Assembly: GCF_030145145.1 (NCBI RefSeq)
Contig: NZ_JAQYWD010000027.1
Span: 1-64,000 of the forward strand
DNA length: 64,000 nt
From: Desulfobacula sp.
Lineage (GTDB): Bacteria > Desulfobacterota > Desulfobacteria > Desulfobacterales > Desulfobacteraceae
Reading direction: 5' to 3'
In this document: positions 42,911 to 52,204 of the stretch, in pieces
How positions within the stretch are numbered: position 1 is the stretch's first letter
How the letters are laid out: each line of letters opens with the position of its first letter
Translations under genes and position numbers: made by a program
The notes under the pieces: generated by a model
Told to the model about the DNA's origin: nothing
Databases searched by the model: none
Seen by the model: only the letters and a program-made list of their open reading frames with translations

Positions 42911-44320
42911 ATGAGATCTGTTTTTTGGGTTGTTCTGGCCAGTATACTGTTGTTTTCCGGTTGTAAAACCCTTGAACCCGAACCCCGCCCCCCGCTTCCC
43001 ATAATAATACCCGACCATTTTTCCATGGATCAAGGCGGCACTGAAACCATGGAGAGCTGGTGGCAAATCTTTGGCAGTGATGAGCTCAATGCCTTGATTC
43101 AGGATGCCCTGAACAATAATTTTGATTTAACGACCCTGGCGGCAAAAACGGCCCAGGCCGAAGCCCTGGTTAAAAAAGAGAATGCTGCTTTTTTCCCAGA
43201 TCTGGGGTTCTCGGCGGGTGGCCAGAAACGCGGCACCCAGGTGAAACAGGGCGGTAAACGTGCGGTTTTTGATGACACCCATTCCTGGCAGGGGACCTTG
43301 AGCGGGTCCTATACGGCAGACGTCTGGGGGGAAACCGCCGCGGGTAAACAGGCCCGAATGGCCAGTTTAAAGGCTGCCGAACTGGCATTCAGAACGGCTG
43401 CCCTGGAAGTGACGGCCGGGATAGCCGAAACCTGGGTTGATATCATTTCCGTCCGGAACAAGAACCGCATCCTGGACCACCAGATCCAGATCAACCAGAC
43501 CCTGTTGAAACTGCAACGCTTACGCTTTGTTAATGGAAAGGCAAATGCCCTGGATGTGTCCCAGCAGAGGGAAGCCCTGGCCGAGGCCAGTTCCCAGGTC
43601 CCCCTGCTGGAAAAGCAGGAACGACTGTTGTTAAACCACCTGGCCTTTTTGTCCGGGAAAACACAGGTGGATCCCCTTCAGGTAACCACCCCCCTTCTGC
43701 CGGAACCGGTGCCCCTTCCCCGGGTGGGGATTCCATCGGAACTGCTGAAAAACCGGCCCGATATACAGGCGGCCAGAATGCGATTGTCTTCAGCACTTTG
43801 GGAGGTGACCGCCGCCAGGGCAGATCTTTTACCCACGTTTAACCTGACGGCCCAGGCCCTGTTTTCCAGTGGGACTCTGGATCTGTTGTTCCAAAACTGG
43901 GTGGCCACCCTGGCCGCCAGCATTGCCGGTCCCCTGGTGGATGGGGGACTGCGACGGGCTGAGCTGGACCGGGTTCAAGCCGTGGTTGACGAAACCGTAT
44001 CCGTTTATGCCCGGACGATAGCCCAGGCCATCTTTGAGGTGGAAGACCTTTTGGTGACGCTCCAGAAACAGGCAACCTATATCCGATTACTGGAAGAAGA
44101 ACTTGAGGTGGTTCGCCTGACCTTGAAAGATGCCAGGGTCCAATACCAGAATGGTAAAAGCAGTTATCTGGCCTATCTCATTGCCTGGACCAGCATTGAA
44201 CGGCTGGAAAGACAATTGGTGGGGGAGCGGGCAACGCTGGTCAAAGAGCAGATCAAACTTTACCGGTCCCTGGGATGGACAATGGTTCCTGAATTGAAAT
44301 ACATTCGAGACGTAAGATAG
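42911..44320 (+). CDS. Outer-membrane efflux lipoprotein (TolC/NodT family)
   Basis: About 469 residues from the ATG at 42911. MRSVFWVVLASILLFSGCKTL is a lipoprotein signal with lipobox FSGC, which supports this start over 42893/42896. Two OEP repeats follow, with WWQIFGSDELNALIQDALNNNFD and RNKNRILDHQIQINQTLLKLQ. RPDIQAARMRLSSALWEVTAARADLLPTFNL is the NodT signature. It forms the outer-membrane channel for the RND system encoded next. Confidence 0.92.
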   Translation: MRSVFWVVLASILLFSGCKTLEPEPRPPLPIIIPDHFSMDQGGTETMESWWQIFGSDELNALIQDALNNNFDLTTLAAKTAQAEALVKKENAAFFPDLGFSAGGQKRGTQVKQGGKRAVFDDTHSWQGTLSGSYTADVWGETAAGKQARMASLKAAELAFRTAALEVTAGIAETWVDIISVRNKNRILDHQIQINQTLLKLQRLRFVNGKANALDVSQQREALAEASSQVPLLEKQERLLLNHLAFLSGKTQVDPLQVTTPLLPEPVPLPRVGIPSELLKNRPDIQAARMRLSSALWEVTAARADLLPTFNLTAQALFSSGTLDLLFQNWVATLAASIAGPLVDGGLRRAELDRVQAVVDETVSVYARTIAQAIFEVEDLLVTLQKQATYIRLLEEELEVVRLTLKDARVQYQNGKSSYLAYLIAWTSIERLERQLVGERATLVKEQIKLYRSLGWTMVPELKYIRDVR

Positions 44321-44353
44321 GGGTTGAATAGATGAAAAGGTGGCTGAATTAAG

Positions 44354-45538
44354 ATGAGTGAGCGTAAAACAAAAGGGTCTGCACTCCGTCTGCTGATTCG
44401 CATTGCCGTGCCGGTCTGCCTGATCCTAGCAGGGGTGGCAGGATTTAATTATTTCAAGTCAAGGGAAGTGACACTCAAACGAAAACCGCCCCTTCGGCAG
44501 GCTGCCGTGGTAGAGACCCTTACCCTGGAACCGGGGAATTATCAAAGTTATGTTACGGTCATGGGGAAGGTCATGCCGGACAAGGAAATCATATTAAAAG
44601 CCCAAGTGTCCGGAGAAGTGGTGTCCATTTCTGAAAAGTTTGTCCAGGGCGGGTTGATGAAAAAGGGAGAGACCCTTCTGCGGCTGGAAGATTCAGATTA
44701 TCAAATAGCGGTTCAAAAAGCCCAGAGTGCTGTGAATAAGGCCCTGTCAGACCTGGCCATTGAAAGAGGCAGCCAGCTCATCGCAAAAGAGGAGCTCAAA
44801 TTGATTAATGAGGTTTCCCCGGTGGAGATGACGGGAACAGATCTGGCGTTGCGCAAGCCCCAGCTGGTCCAGGCAAATGCGGTGGTGGAGAGTGCCCGGG
44901 CAGACCTTGAACAAGCCCGGTTGAACCTGTCCCGGACCCGGGTCCGGGTGCCGTTTAATGCCCTTATCCTTGAAAAACAGGTGGATTCAGGGTCCCTCGT
45001 GCCTGCCCAGGGCACCCTGGCCACCCTGGTGGATGTGGATGCATACCAGGTTGAAGCCGTGGTGCCGCCGGACCGGCTGGCCGCCCTCAGGATCAATGAA
45101 ACAACCGGCAGTGAGGCCATTATTCATTCCCAGTACTCGCAACAGACCTGGAAGGGCAAGGTGGTTCGAACCACCGGGAAAATAACCGACAAAAGCCGGA
45201 TGGCCGGGGTCATTATCCTGGTGGCCGATCCCCTGGGCTTAAAGGGGACAGACAAGCGACCGCCCCTTCTGCTGGCGGATCATGTGGATGTCCGGATCAT
45301 GGGACCCCGCCTGGAAAATGTCTTTTCCTTACCCCGATCCCTGCTCAGAGACGGGAACACGGTGTGGGTGTACCGTTCCGGGGTCCTTGAAATCAGAGCG
45401 GTGGGCCTTGCCTGGAAAGAAGACGGGGTGGTGTATGTCAATACCGGTATTCGTACCGGGGATGCCGTGATCACATCGGATCTGCCGGCACCGGTGAAAG
45501 GAATGGCCCTGCAGTCGGCATCCGGAGGCCGCCCATGA
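44354..45538 (+). CDS. RND efflux periplasmic adaptor (membrane fusion protein)
   Basis: A 394-residue HlyD-type adaptor with one N-terminal membrane anchor (LLIRIAVPVCLILAGVAGF). The lipoyl halves EIILKAQVSGEVVSISEKF and RTRVRVPFNALILEKQVDSGS flank an alpha-hairpin, and a beta-barrel follows (VDAYQVEAVVPPDRL). It joins the RND pump to the outer-membrane channel. It overlaps the pump gene by four bases (ATGA). Confidence 0.92.
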   Translation: MSERKTKGSALRLLIRIAVPVCLILAGVAGFNYFKSREVTLKRKPPLRQAAVVETLTLEPGNYQSYVTVMGKVMPDKEIILKAQVSGEVVSISEKFVQGGLMKKGETLLRLEDSDYQIAVQKAQSAVNKALSDLAIERGSQLIAKEELKLINEVSPVEMTGTDLALRKPQLVQANAVVESARADLEQARLNLSRTRVRVPFNALILEKQVDSGSLVPAQGTLATLVDVDAYQVEAVVPPDRLAALRINETTGSEAIIHSQYSQQTWKGKVVRTTGKITDKSRMAGVIILVADPLGLKGTDKRPPLLLADHVDVRIMGPRLENVFSLPRSLLRDGNTVWVYRSGVLEIRAVGLAWKEDGVVYVNTGIRTGDAVITSDLPAPVKGMALQSASGGRP

Positions 45539-48500
45539 CCCAGGGTGCGGATCCCCGGAAATTTCGAGGCCCCATTGCCTGGATGGCCGGCAATACCGTG
45601 GCCGCCAACCTGGTCATGGCCGTACTGCTGGTGGGCGGACTGTTTATGGGGTTTAGCATCACCCAGGAGGTGTTTCCGGAATTCAGCCTTGACCGGGTGA
45701 CCATTTCTGTGGCCTATCCCGGTGCCAGTCCCGAAGAGGTGGAAAATGGTATTATCCGTGCCATTGAGGAGGCGGTGCAGGACCTGGAAGGCATTGATGA
45801 AGTGACGGCCACGGCCAGTGAGGGGGTGGCGTTTATCAGCATCGAAGCCCTGGAAGGAACCGATATCAATCGGCTGTGGCAGGAGATTAAAAGTGAGGTG
45901 GACCGCATCAATACCTTTCCGGATGAATCCGAAGATCCCCAGGTGATGATCGCCGCCAGGAAACGCGAAGTCCTCCGGGTGGCCCTGTACGGGGACGCGT
46001 TGGAAACAACCCTGCGGGCCCTGGCCGACCAGATCCGGGATGAGCTGCTCATGGATGAGGGCATCACCCAGGTGGAACTGGAAGGGGTTCGGGACCGGGA
46101 GATTCAAGTGGAAATTTCCCAGCAGACCCTGCGGCGGTTCGGCATTACCCTTCAGGATGTGGCCATTATCATCTCCAGGGCATCGGTGGAACTGGGGGGC
46201 GGCAGCATCAAAACCCGGGGGGGCGATATCCTTCTGCGGATCAGGGACCGCAAAGACTATGCCAGGCAATATGCCAGGCTTCCGATCATTACCCTGGAAG
46301 ACGGATCCAGTGTATTGCTGGAAGATATGGCAACCGTGACCGAGGGTTTTGAAGATACGGACAATTGGGCGTCCTTTAATGGCAAGCGGGCCGTCATCAT
46401 AGAGGTCTACCGGGTGGGGGATCAGACGCCGACCCAGGTGGCAACGGCAGGCAAAGCCGTGATCCAGCGCATCAATCGGTCATTGCCCGAGGGGGTCAGC
46501 CTCACCGTTTTAAGGGATTTATCCAAAATCTTTGCCCAGAGAGCGGATCTGTTGCTGCGGAATGGCTATTTCGGGCTGGGGCTGGTCTTTTTTTTCCTGG
46601 CCCTGTTCCTTGAAATCCGGCTGGCCTTCTGGGTCAGTCTGGGGATCCCCATCTCTTTTTTAGGGTCTTTTCTTTTTTTATCCCCCACGATGTTTTCCAT
46701 TAATATGATCAGCATGTTTGCGTTTATTGTGACCCTGGGAATTGTGGTGGATGATGCGGTGGTGGTGGGGGAGAACATTTATTTTTGTCGACGTCAGGGA
46801 CTGCCGTTTCTAACGGCGGCCATACAGGGAACCCGGAGCATTGCCATGCCCGTGGTCTTTAGTGTGATTACCAATATGGTGGCCTTTGTCCCGTTGCTGT
46901 TTGTGCCGGGCTTTATGGGAAAGGTGTTTAAAACCATTCCCATTGTGGTGATTGCCGTGTTCGGGGTCTCTTTGATTGAGAGCCTGTATATTTTGCCGGC
47001 CCATTTAAGTCATAAAAGCCGCCGGCCCTTATTTTTTCCCCTGAATTATCTTGAAAAATGGCAGGAACGGTTCAGCAAAGCCTTTGAAGCCTTTGTCAAA
47101 AAGAAATACGGCGGGGTGTTGTTCTGGCTGCTGCATCATCGCTATGCAGTTATTTCCCTGGGGATTGCATTGCTCCTGATCTCGGCCGGTTATGTGTCTT
47201 CCGGTCGCATGGGCATGGAGATGTTTCCCAAGGTGGAGTCTGATTATGCGTTTTGTGAAGCGTTCCTGCCCTATGGATCCCCCGCCCGGAGCTTGACCGC
47301 TGTTGAACAGCAATTGGTTCAAATGGCCCAGCAGGTGGTGGCTGACAATGGCGATCAGGATCTGTCCACGGGTATTTTTTCCCAGGTCAGTGATAACCGG
47401 GTCCGGGTCAGAATTTATCTGACCGATCCGGATGTACGACCCTTGAATACCTCCCAGGTCACCCATCTATGGCGACAAAAGACAGGGGTCCTTCCCGGGG
47501 TTGAGACCCTTACCTTTGAGTCCAACCGAGGGGGGCCGGGTTCCGGGAAAAATCTCACCGTCAGCTTGAGTCACCGAAACAAGGCGTATCTGGACCGGGC
47601 AGGGGAAGACCTTGCCCAAAGCCTGTCCGAATATCCCATTGTCCATGATATTGATGACGGATCTGCCAAGGGGAAAAAACAATTTGATATCACCGTGAGC
47701 CCGGCAGGCAAACAAATGGGACTCACCTCCCGGGAAGTGGCCAACCAGATCCGTCATGCCTTTCAGGGGGTCGCGGCCGTGAAAAACCAGCGGGGAAGAA
47801 GTGAGGTCACGGTCCGGGTCCGGTTACCGGCGACAGAACGCATGTCTGAAGCCACGTTTGAAGACCTGGTGCTCCAGGCACCGGCCGGGGAGATTCTGCT
47901 GCGCAATGCCGTAGATACCCTTGCCGGCAGGGCCTATACAACGATCATAAGAACCAATGGGAAACGCGAAATTTCCGTTACCGCCAATGTCCGGCCCCCT
48001 TCCCAGGCGGAAAATATTGTAACAGATCTGAAAAAGGATATCCTGCCGGCGCTGCTGGGCAAATATCCCGGGTTGTCGGTTAGTTTTAAGGGCCGTCAGG
48101 CAGATCTCCGGGAAAGTGTCTCGGCCCTGCTAAAGGGCCTGGGACTTGCATTGCTCTGTATTTTTGCCCTTTTGGCCATCCCGTTTAAGAGCTATCTGCA
48201 ACCGTTTATCATTATGTTCTGTATCCCTTTCGGGATGATTGGGGCCATTGCCGGTCACCTGATCATGGGGTATTCCCTTTCCGTCATGAGTTTGTTCGGG
48301 CTGGTGGCCATGTCCGGGGTGGTGGTGAATGATTCGCTGGTGTTGATTGATTTTGCCAACCGACGGTATCGCCAGGGGGTGCCGGTGCTGTATGCGGTTC
48401 ATGCCGCAGGGATTCAGAGATTCCGGCCGATTTTGCTGACCACGTTGACCACCTGCGGCGGGTTGGGGCCGATTATCCTGGAGACCTCCCGCCAGGCAAG

Positions 48501-48672
48501 ATTTATGATCCCCATGGCCATTTCCCTTGGGTTCGGCATTTTGTTTGCCACCTTTATTACCCTTGTGATGGTGCCTTGCCTTTACATGATCCTTGAAGAT
48601 ATGAAACGCCTGTTTATCCCGGCAAAACAATTGCCGGAACCGGCATACGCACCAGAGGAACAGGAGATATAA
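45535..48672 (+). CDS. RND efflux permease (HAE1-type)
   Basis: A 1045-residue proton-driven pump with twelve predicted membrane helices and two large periplasmic loops. LGIVVDDAVVVGENIYF carries the adjacent aspartates of helix 4 used in proton relay, and SGVVVNDSLVLIDFAN is the matching helix-10 region. VFPEFSLDRVTISVAYPGASPEEVE is the porter entry motif. Substrates are unknown. The complex is complete with the two genes before it. The CoA-ligase/GNAT gene starts three bases after its stop. Confidence 0.95.
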   Translation: MTQGADPRKFRGPIAWMAGNTVAANLVMAVLLVGGLFMGFSITQEVFPEFSLDRVTISVAYPGASPEEVENGIIRAIEEAVQDLEGIDEVTATASEGVAFISIEALEGTDINRLWQEIKSEVDRINTFPDESEDPQVMIAARKREVLRVALYGDALETTLRALADQIRDELLMDEGITQVELEGVRDREIQVEISQQTLRRFGITLQDVAIIISRASVELGGGSIKTRGGDILLRIRDRKDYARQYARLPIITLEDGSSVLLEDMATVTEGFEDTDNWASFNGKRAVIIEVYRVGDQTPTQVATAGKAVIQRINRSLPEGVSLTVLRDLSKIFAQRADLLLRNGYFGLGLVFFFLALFLEIRLAFWVSLGIPISFLGSFLFLSPTMFSINMISMFAFIVTLGIVVDDAVVVGENIYFCRRQGLPFLTAAIQGTRSIAMPVVFSVITNMVAFVPLLFVPGFMGKVFKTIPIVVIAVFGVSLIESLYILPAHLSHKSRRPLFFPLNYLEKWQERFSKAFEAFVKKKYGGVLFWLLHHRYAVISLGIALLLISAGYVSSGRMGMEMFPKVESDYAFCEAFLPYGSPARSLTAVEQQLVQMAQQVVADNGDQDLSTGIFSQVSDNRVRVRIYLTDPDVRPLNTSQVTHLWRQKTGVLPGVETLTFESNRGGPGSGKNLTVSLSHRNKAYLDRAGEDLAQSLSEYPIVHDIDDGSAKGKKQFDITVSPAGKQMGLTSREVANQIRHAFQGVAAVKNQRGRSEVTVRVRLPATERMSEATFEDLVLQAPAGEILLRNAVDTLAGRAYTTIIRTNGKREISVTANVRPPSQAENIVTDLKKDILPALLGKYPGLSVSFKGRQADLRESVSALLKGLGLALLCIFALLAIPFKSYLQPFIIMFCIPFGMIGAIAGHLIMGYSLSVMSLFGLVAMSGVVVNDSLVLIDFANRRYRQGVPVLYAVHAAGIQRFRPILLTTLTTCGGLGPIILETSRQARFMIPMAISLGFGILFATFITLVMVPCLYMILEDMKRLFIPAKQLPEPAYAPEEQEI

Positions 48673-48675
48673 CCC

Positions 48676-51111
48676 ATGAGTACGTTGAATTTAAACCGGG
48701 TCATGACGCCTCAATCCATTGCCGTGGTCGGGGCCAGCCCCAGGAAAGGCAGTGTGGGCGCAGTGATCATGGAAAACCTCATGGCCGGAGGATTTGCCGG
48801 AGAAATTTTCCCGGTGAATCCAAAGCATGCGGGTGTACAGGGGATTCAGACCTGGGCGGATGTTGCGGATCTTCCCCAGGCAGTGGACCTGGCCGTGATT
48901 GCCACCCCCATTGCCTCGGTCCCGGATATTCTTGAGGCCTGCAGCCGCAAACGGATGGGGGGCGCCGTGATTATTTCAGCCGGGGACAGTCTCTCCCGGG
49001 ATCCGGAAAAAAAAATAACCGAACAGATCCGGGAGATCTCCCAAAGAACAGGACTGAGGGTCATTGGTCCGGACAGTGTCGGCATCGTGAACACGGCCCG
49101 GGGAATGAACACCAGTATCATGCATCGGATCCCCCTGCCCGGTAAAATTGCTTTTTTATCCCAGAGCGGTGCGGTCTGCTCGTCTGTCCTGGATATGGCC
49201 CTGCGGGAAAATGTTGGATTTTCCCATTTTGTAAACCTGGGATCCATGCAGGATGTCTGTTTTGCCGATATGTTGGATTTCCTCGGGTCGTTATACGAGG
49301 TGGAGAGTATTGTCATGTACGTGGAACGGCTGGTGGATATTCGAAATTTCATGAGTGCGGCCCGGGCTGTCTCCCGGGTCAAACCCATTATCGCATTGAA
49401 ATCAGACCGGTCCGGTCCCCATATCCTCCCTTGTGAAGATGATATTTATGAGGCGGCTTTCAAGCGGGCAGGGATCCTGCGGGTCAGTGAACTTGAAGAA
49501 TTGTTTGATTGTGCCCAGTTTCTGGCAAAGCAGAAACGTCCCCGGGGGTCGAGACTGGCCATTGTTTCCAATGGCAGCGGGATCGGGGTGATGGCCCAGG
49601 ATGCCCTGGCCCGGCACGGGCTTAAGCCGGCAGACCTGTCTGAGAAAACCCTTGGTGACCTTGAAAATGTATTGAAAAAAAAATGGAGCCAAACCAATCC
49701 CATTGATCTGTCCAGAAGCGCATCCGACACCCATTATCTTCAGACGGCTGCCCTGTGCATGAATGCCCCGGAGATTGATGGCCTGTTGCTGTTGAGTTCT
49801 CCCGTGGGCACCTATGATTCCGAACCCCTGGCAAAGGAATTGGCCCTGCTGTTGAAAACCAGTCCCTGCCCCGTGTTTACCTCCTGGATGGGGGGGTTGG
49901 ACGTTGATCGGTCCCGGGCGATTTTCAACCAGGCCGGCATGGTGAGTTATGAAACCCCTGAACGGGCCGTCCGGGCCTTTGTAAACCTGTATCAGTATGG
50001 GAAAAATATAGAAACGCTTCAGGAAATTCCCTACCGGACAGACACACGCCTGAATGTCAACCGGGTGAGGGCCCGGGAGATTATTCAACAGGGGCTAAAG
50101 ATCCGGGGGGGACATCTGCCGGACCTCCTGGCAAAAGACCTGGTGGCCGCCTATGGCATTCCTGTAGTGGCCAGCCGGACAGTGGGTATCCCGGATTATG
50201 AGTTGACCATCAGTGCCCAGCGCCATCCTGCGTTTGGCCCGGTGATCCGGTTTGGCCTGGGCGGTATCATGACGGATGTGTTCAAGGATGTGTCCATGGC
50301 ATTTCCCCCCCTGAACCGGCAGCTGGCCCGAACCGCCCTGGAAGAGACACGGATTTCAAAAGTGTTTGCCGGGTATCGGAAGATTGAACGACTGGACATG
50401 GCAGAGCTTGAAGAAATCCTGATCCGGTTGAGCCGGCTGGTGACGGATTTTCCGGAGATAGCAGCCATTGATATCAACCCGGTGCACGTAAAAGCGGGGC
50501 AAATGATGGCCGCCGGTGGCCGTGTGATCGTGGAGAAAACCCGGTTGAAATCGCCAGCCCATCTGATCATCAGCCCCTATCCCTACTGGCAGGAAACCGT
50601 TGTCCGGATCCGGGGGGATGAATCTCTTTTTGTCCGGCCTGTCCGTCCCAGTGATGCCCAGCAGATGATTGATCTGTTTGATGAACTGTCCCCGGAAACC
50701 GTGTATTTAAGATTTTTTTCCCCCATTAAAGAGATGTCCAGGTCCATGCTCATTAAATTGAGCCAGATTGATTATGACAGGGAAATCGCCCTGATGGCGT
50801 TTTCCGGAACTTCAGCGGACAGAAAACTTGTGGGGGTGTCCCGTATTATCTTTTTGCCCGATGGTAAACACGGCGAATTTGCCATTGTCCTGGCGGATGC
50901 GTATCACGGAAAAGGCCTGGGGAAAAAACTGCTCCACCATGCCCTGGTCTGTGCCCGGCAATACGGCCTTGAGCAGGTTTGGGGACCGGTGATCACCACC
51001 AATTCCCCCATGCTCAACCTGGCCAGGAACCTGGGGTTCAGGGTTGTAAGAGACCTGGATTCATCAGAATACAAAGTGATTCTTGACCTTGAGAATCTGG
51101 GGAAACTTTAA
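48676..51111 (+). CDS. Pat-like acyl-CoA ligase (ADP-forming)-type/GNAT fusion with an ATP-grasp gap
   Basis: An 811-residue protein. A CoA-binding domain (IAVVGASPRKGSVGAVIMENL) and succinyl-CoA-ligase-like domains (GKIAFLSQSGAVCSSVLDMA) lead to an ATP-grasp region and a C-terminal GNAT acetyltransferase (about 650-800, with AIVLADAYHGKGLGKKLLHHA). The ATP-grasp jumps from GIPVVASRTVGIPDYEL to HPAFGPVIRFGLGGI. Family members normally have about 70 more residues here, including the nucleotide-binding strands. The GNAT half may still acetylate lysines, like PatZ, but ligase activity is doubtful. It is co-directional with the RND genes. Confidence 0.82.
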   Translation: MSTLNLNRVMTPQSIAVVGASPRKGSVGAVIMENLMAGGFAGEIFPVNPKHAGVQGIQTWADVADLPQAVDLAVIATPIASVPDILEACSRKRMGGAVIISAGDSLSRDPEKKITEQIREISQRTGLRVIGPDSVGIVNTARGMNTSIMHRIPLPGKIAFLSQSGAVCSSVLDMALRENVGFSHFVNLGSMQDVCFADMLDFLGSLYEVESIVMYVERLVDIRNFMSAARAVSRVKPIIALKSDRSGPHILPCEDDIYEAAFKRAGILRVSELEELFDCAQFLAKQKRPRGSRLAIVSNGSGIGVMAQDALARHGLKPADLSEKTLGDLENVLKKKWSQTNPIDLSRSASDTHYLQTAALCMNAPEIDGLLLLSSPVGTYDSEPLAKELALLLKTSPCPVFTSWMGGLDVDRSRAIFNQAGMVSYETPERAVRAFVNLYQYGKNIETLQEIPYRTDTRLNVNRVRAREIIQQGLKIRGGHLPDLLAKDLVAAYGIPVVASRTVGIPDYELTISAQRHPAFGPVIRFGLGGIMTDVFKDVSMAFPPLNRQLARTALEETRISKVFAGYRKIERLDMAELEEILIRLSRLVTDFPEIAAIDINPVHVKAGQMMAAGGRVIVEKTRLKSPAHLIISPYPYWQETVVRIRGDESLFVRPVRPSDAQQMIDLFDELSPETVYLRFFSPIKEMSRSMLIKLSQIDYDREIALMAFSGTSADRKLVGVSRIIFLPDGKHGEFAIVLADAYHGKGLGKKLLHHALVCARQYGLEQVWGPVITTNSPMLNLARNLGFRVVRDLDSSEYKVILDLENLGKL

Positions 51112-51194
51112 GGCGGATAAGGCGCTCAAGCCCCCCTCTGTGTTGGGAGGGTAAAAAGATGCAGGGAATTTTTATATAAAAATGCGACATCAGA

Positions 51195-51376
51195 GCCCCC
51201 GACGGGCCATGGGATCGGCCCGTTCGGACCCAAAGGCGATCCGCCCATTTGCCCTGCCGGGCGTTAAGAAGCGCAGGCTGTTTGAGGACACACCTGCCCG
51301 CAGTTCCTGCGCTTTAGACCGGTAGGGCAAATGGGCCGCTGACGGTCCGGGGCCGATCCCATCGCCCGTCGGGGGC
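51195..51376. repeat. 182-bp imperfect palindrome before pyrF
   Basis: GCCCCCGACGGGC at the left end pairs with GCCCGTCGGGGGC at the right. Inner blocks also pair: GGGATCGGCCC with GGGCCGATCCC-like sequence, GCCCATTTGCCCT with AGGGCAAATGGGC, and GCGCAGG with CCTGCGC. The loop holds CTGTTTGAGGACACACC. The gap 51112-51451 contains no gene beyond this. It could be a non-autonomous mobile element or a highly structured RNA. Confidence 0.8.
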
Positions 51377-51451
51377 GGCATAATACCATTTTCGTTATTG
51401 GTTGTGCCGTCAGGGCATAGCAGTTATTAGCGGTTAAAAAAGGATATTGAT

Positions 51452-52183
51452 ATGCACAAACACGGTAAGGATTATATTGTGTTTCCATTGGATTTTTCTT
51501 CCTTAAAGGAGGCAAAAGCCTATGTGAAACTTCTGGATGGATGGGTGGGGATGTTTAAAATCGGGCTGGAACTGTTCATTGACCAGGGTCCGTCCGTGGT
51601 CCGGATGATCCGAAAACACAGTGGGGCCAAAATATTTCTGGACCTGAAACTGCATGATATCTCTGCCACGGTTCACCGGGCCATGGCACGGGTGGCAGAC
51701 CTGGGGGTGGATCTGGTCACGGTCCATTGTTCTTCTTCGGCGGCCATGCTGGAACGCGCCGTTGAAGGGGCAAAAGGGGACACCCGGGTTCTGGGGGTGA
51801 CCCTGTTGACGGATAATGACCGGGAAACCCTTGAGGCCGCCGGATTTAAAGACCGGTTTGTACAGGATCCCCGCCTTCTGGTCCTGCACCGGGCCCGGAT
51901 GGCCTATGAAGCCGGGTGCAGCGGGGTGGTGTGTTCCGGCCGGGAAGTCCAGCAGATCAAACAGCAGTTTGGACGAGACTTCCTGGCGGTCACACCGGGG
52001 ATCCGGCCGGCATGGAGCCTGGTGGAACAAGATGATCAAAAAAGGATTACCACCCCGGGGCAGGCCGTTGCCCTGGGCAGTGACCTGATTGTCATCGGCC
52101 GGCCCATACGGGATGCCCAGGACCCTGCCGGGGCAGCCCAAACCGTTATTCAAGAGATTGAAGTCGCCTTGCGCCAGCCTTAA
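51452..52183 (+). CDS. pyrF: Orotidine 5'-phosphate decarboxylase
   Basis: A 243-residue enzyme that makes UMP. FPLDFSSLKEAKAYVKLL, FKIGLELFI and the catalytic Asp-Lys-Asp array in FLDLKLHDI are present, and the phosphate-binding end contains AVTPGIRPAW and VIGRPI. AAGGAT precedes the ATG. No other pyrimidine gene is adjacent. It converges on lysC with 21 bases between the stops and no clear terminator. Confidence 0.96.
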   Translation: MHKHGKDYIVFPLDFSSLKEAKAYVKLLDGWVGMFKIGLELFIDQGPSVVRMIRKHSGAKIFLDLKLHDISATVHRAMARVADLGVDLVTVHCSSSAAMLERAVEGAKGDTRVLGVTLLTDNDRETLEAAGFKDRFVQDPRLLVLHRARMAYEAGCSGVVCSGREVQQIKQQFGRDFLAVTPGIRPAWSLVEQDDQKRITTPGQAVALGSDLIVIGRPIRDAQDPAGAAQTVIQEIEVALRQP

Positions 52184-52204
52184 CCGGTGCCATTATTTCC
52201 GGGG

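Noticed and set aside
45280-46269. 329-residue open frame on the minus strand
   Set aside because: It overlaps the adaptor and RND permease genes, which have clear family motifs. The composition is typical of an antisense shadow in GC-rich coding DNA.
51190-51381. 63-residue minus-strand open frame before pyrF
   Set aside because: It is made almost entirely from the 182-bp palindrome and has no independent coding signal.
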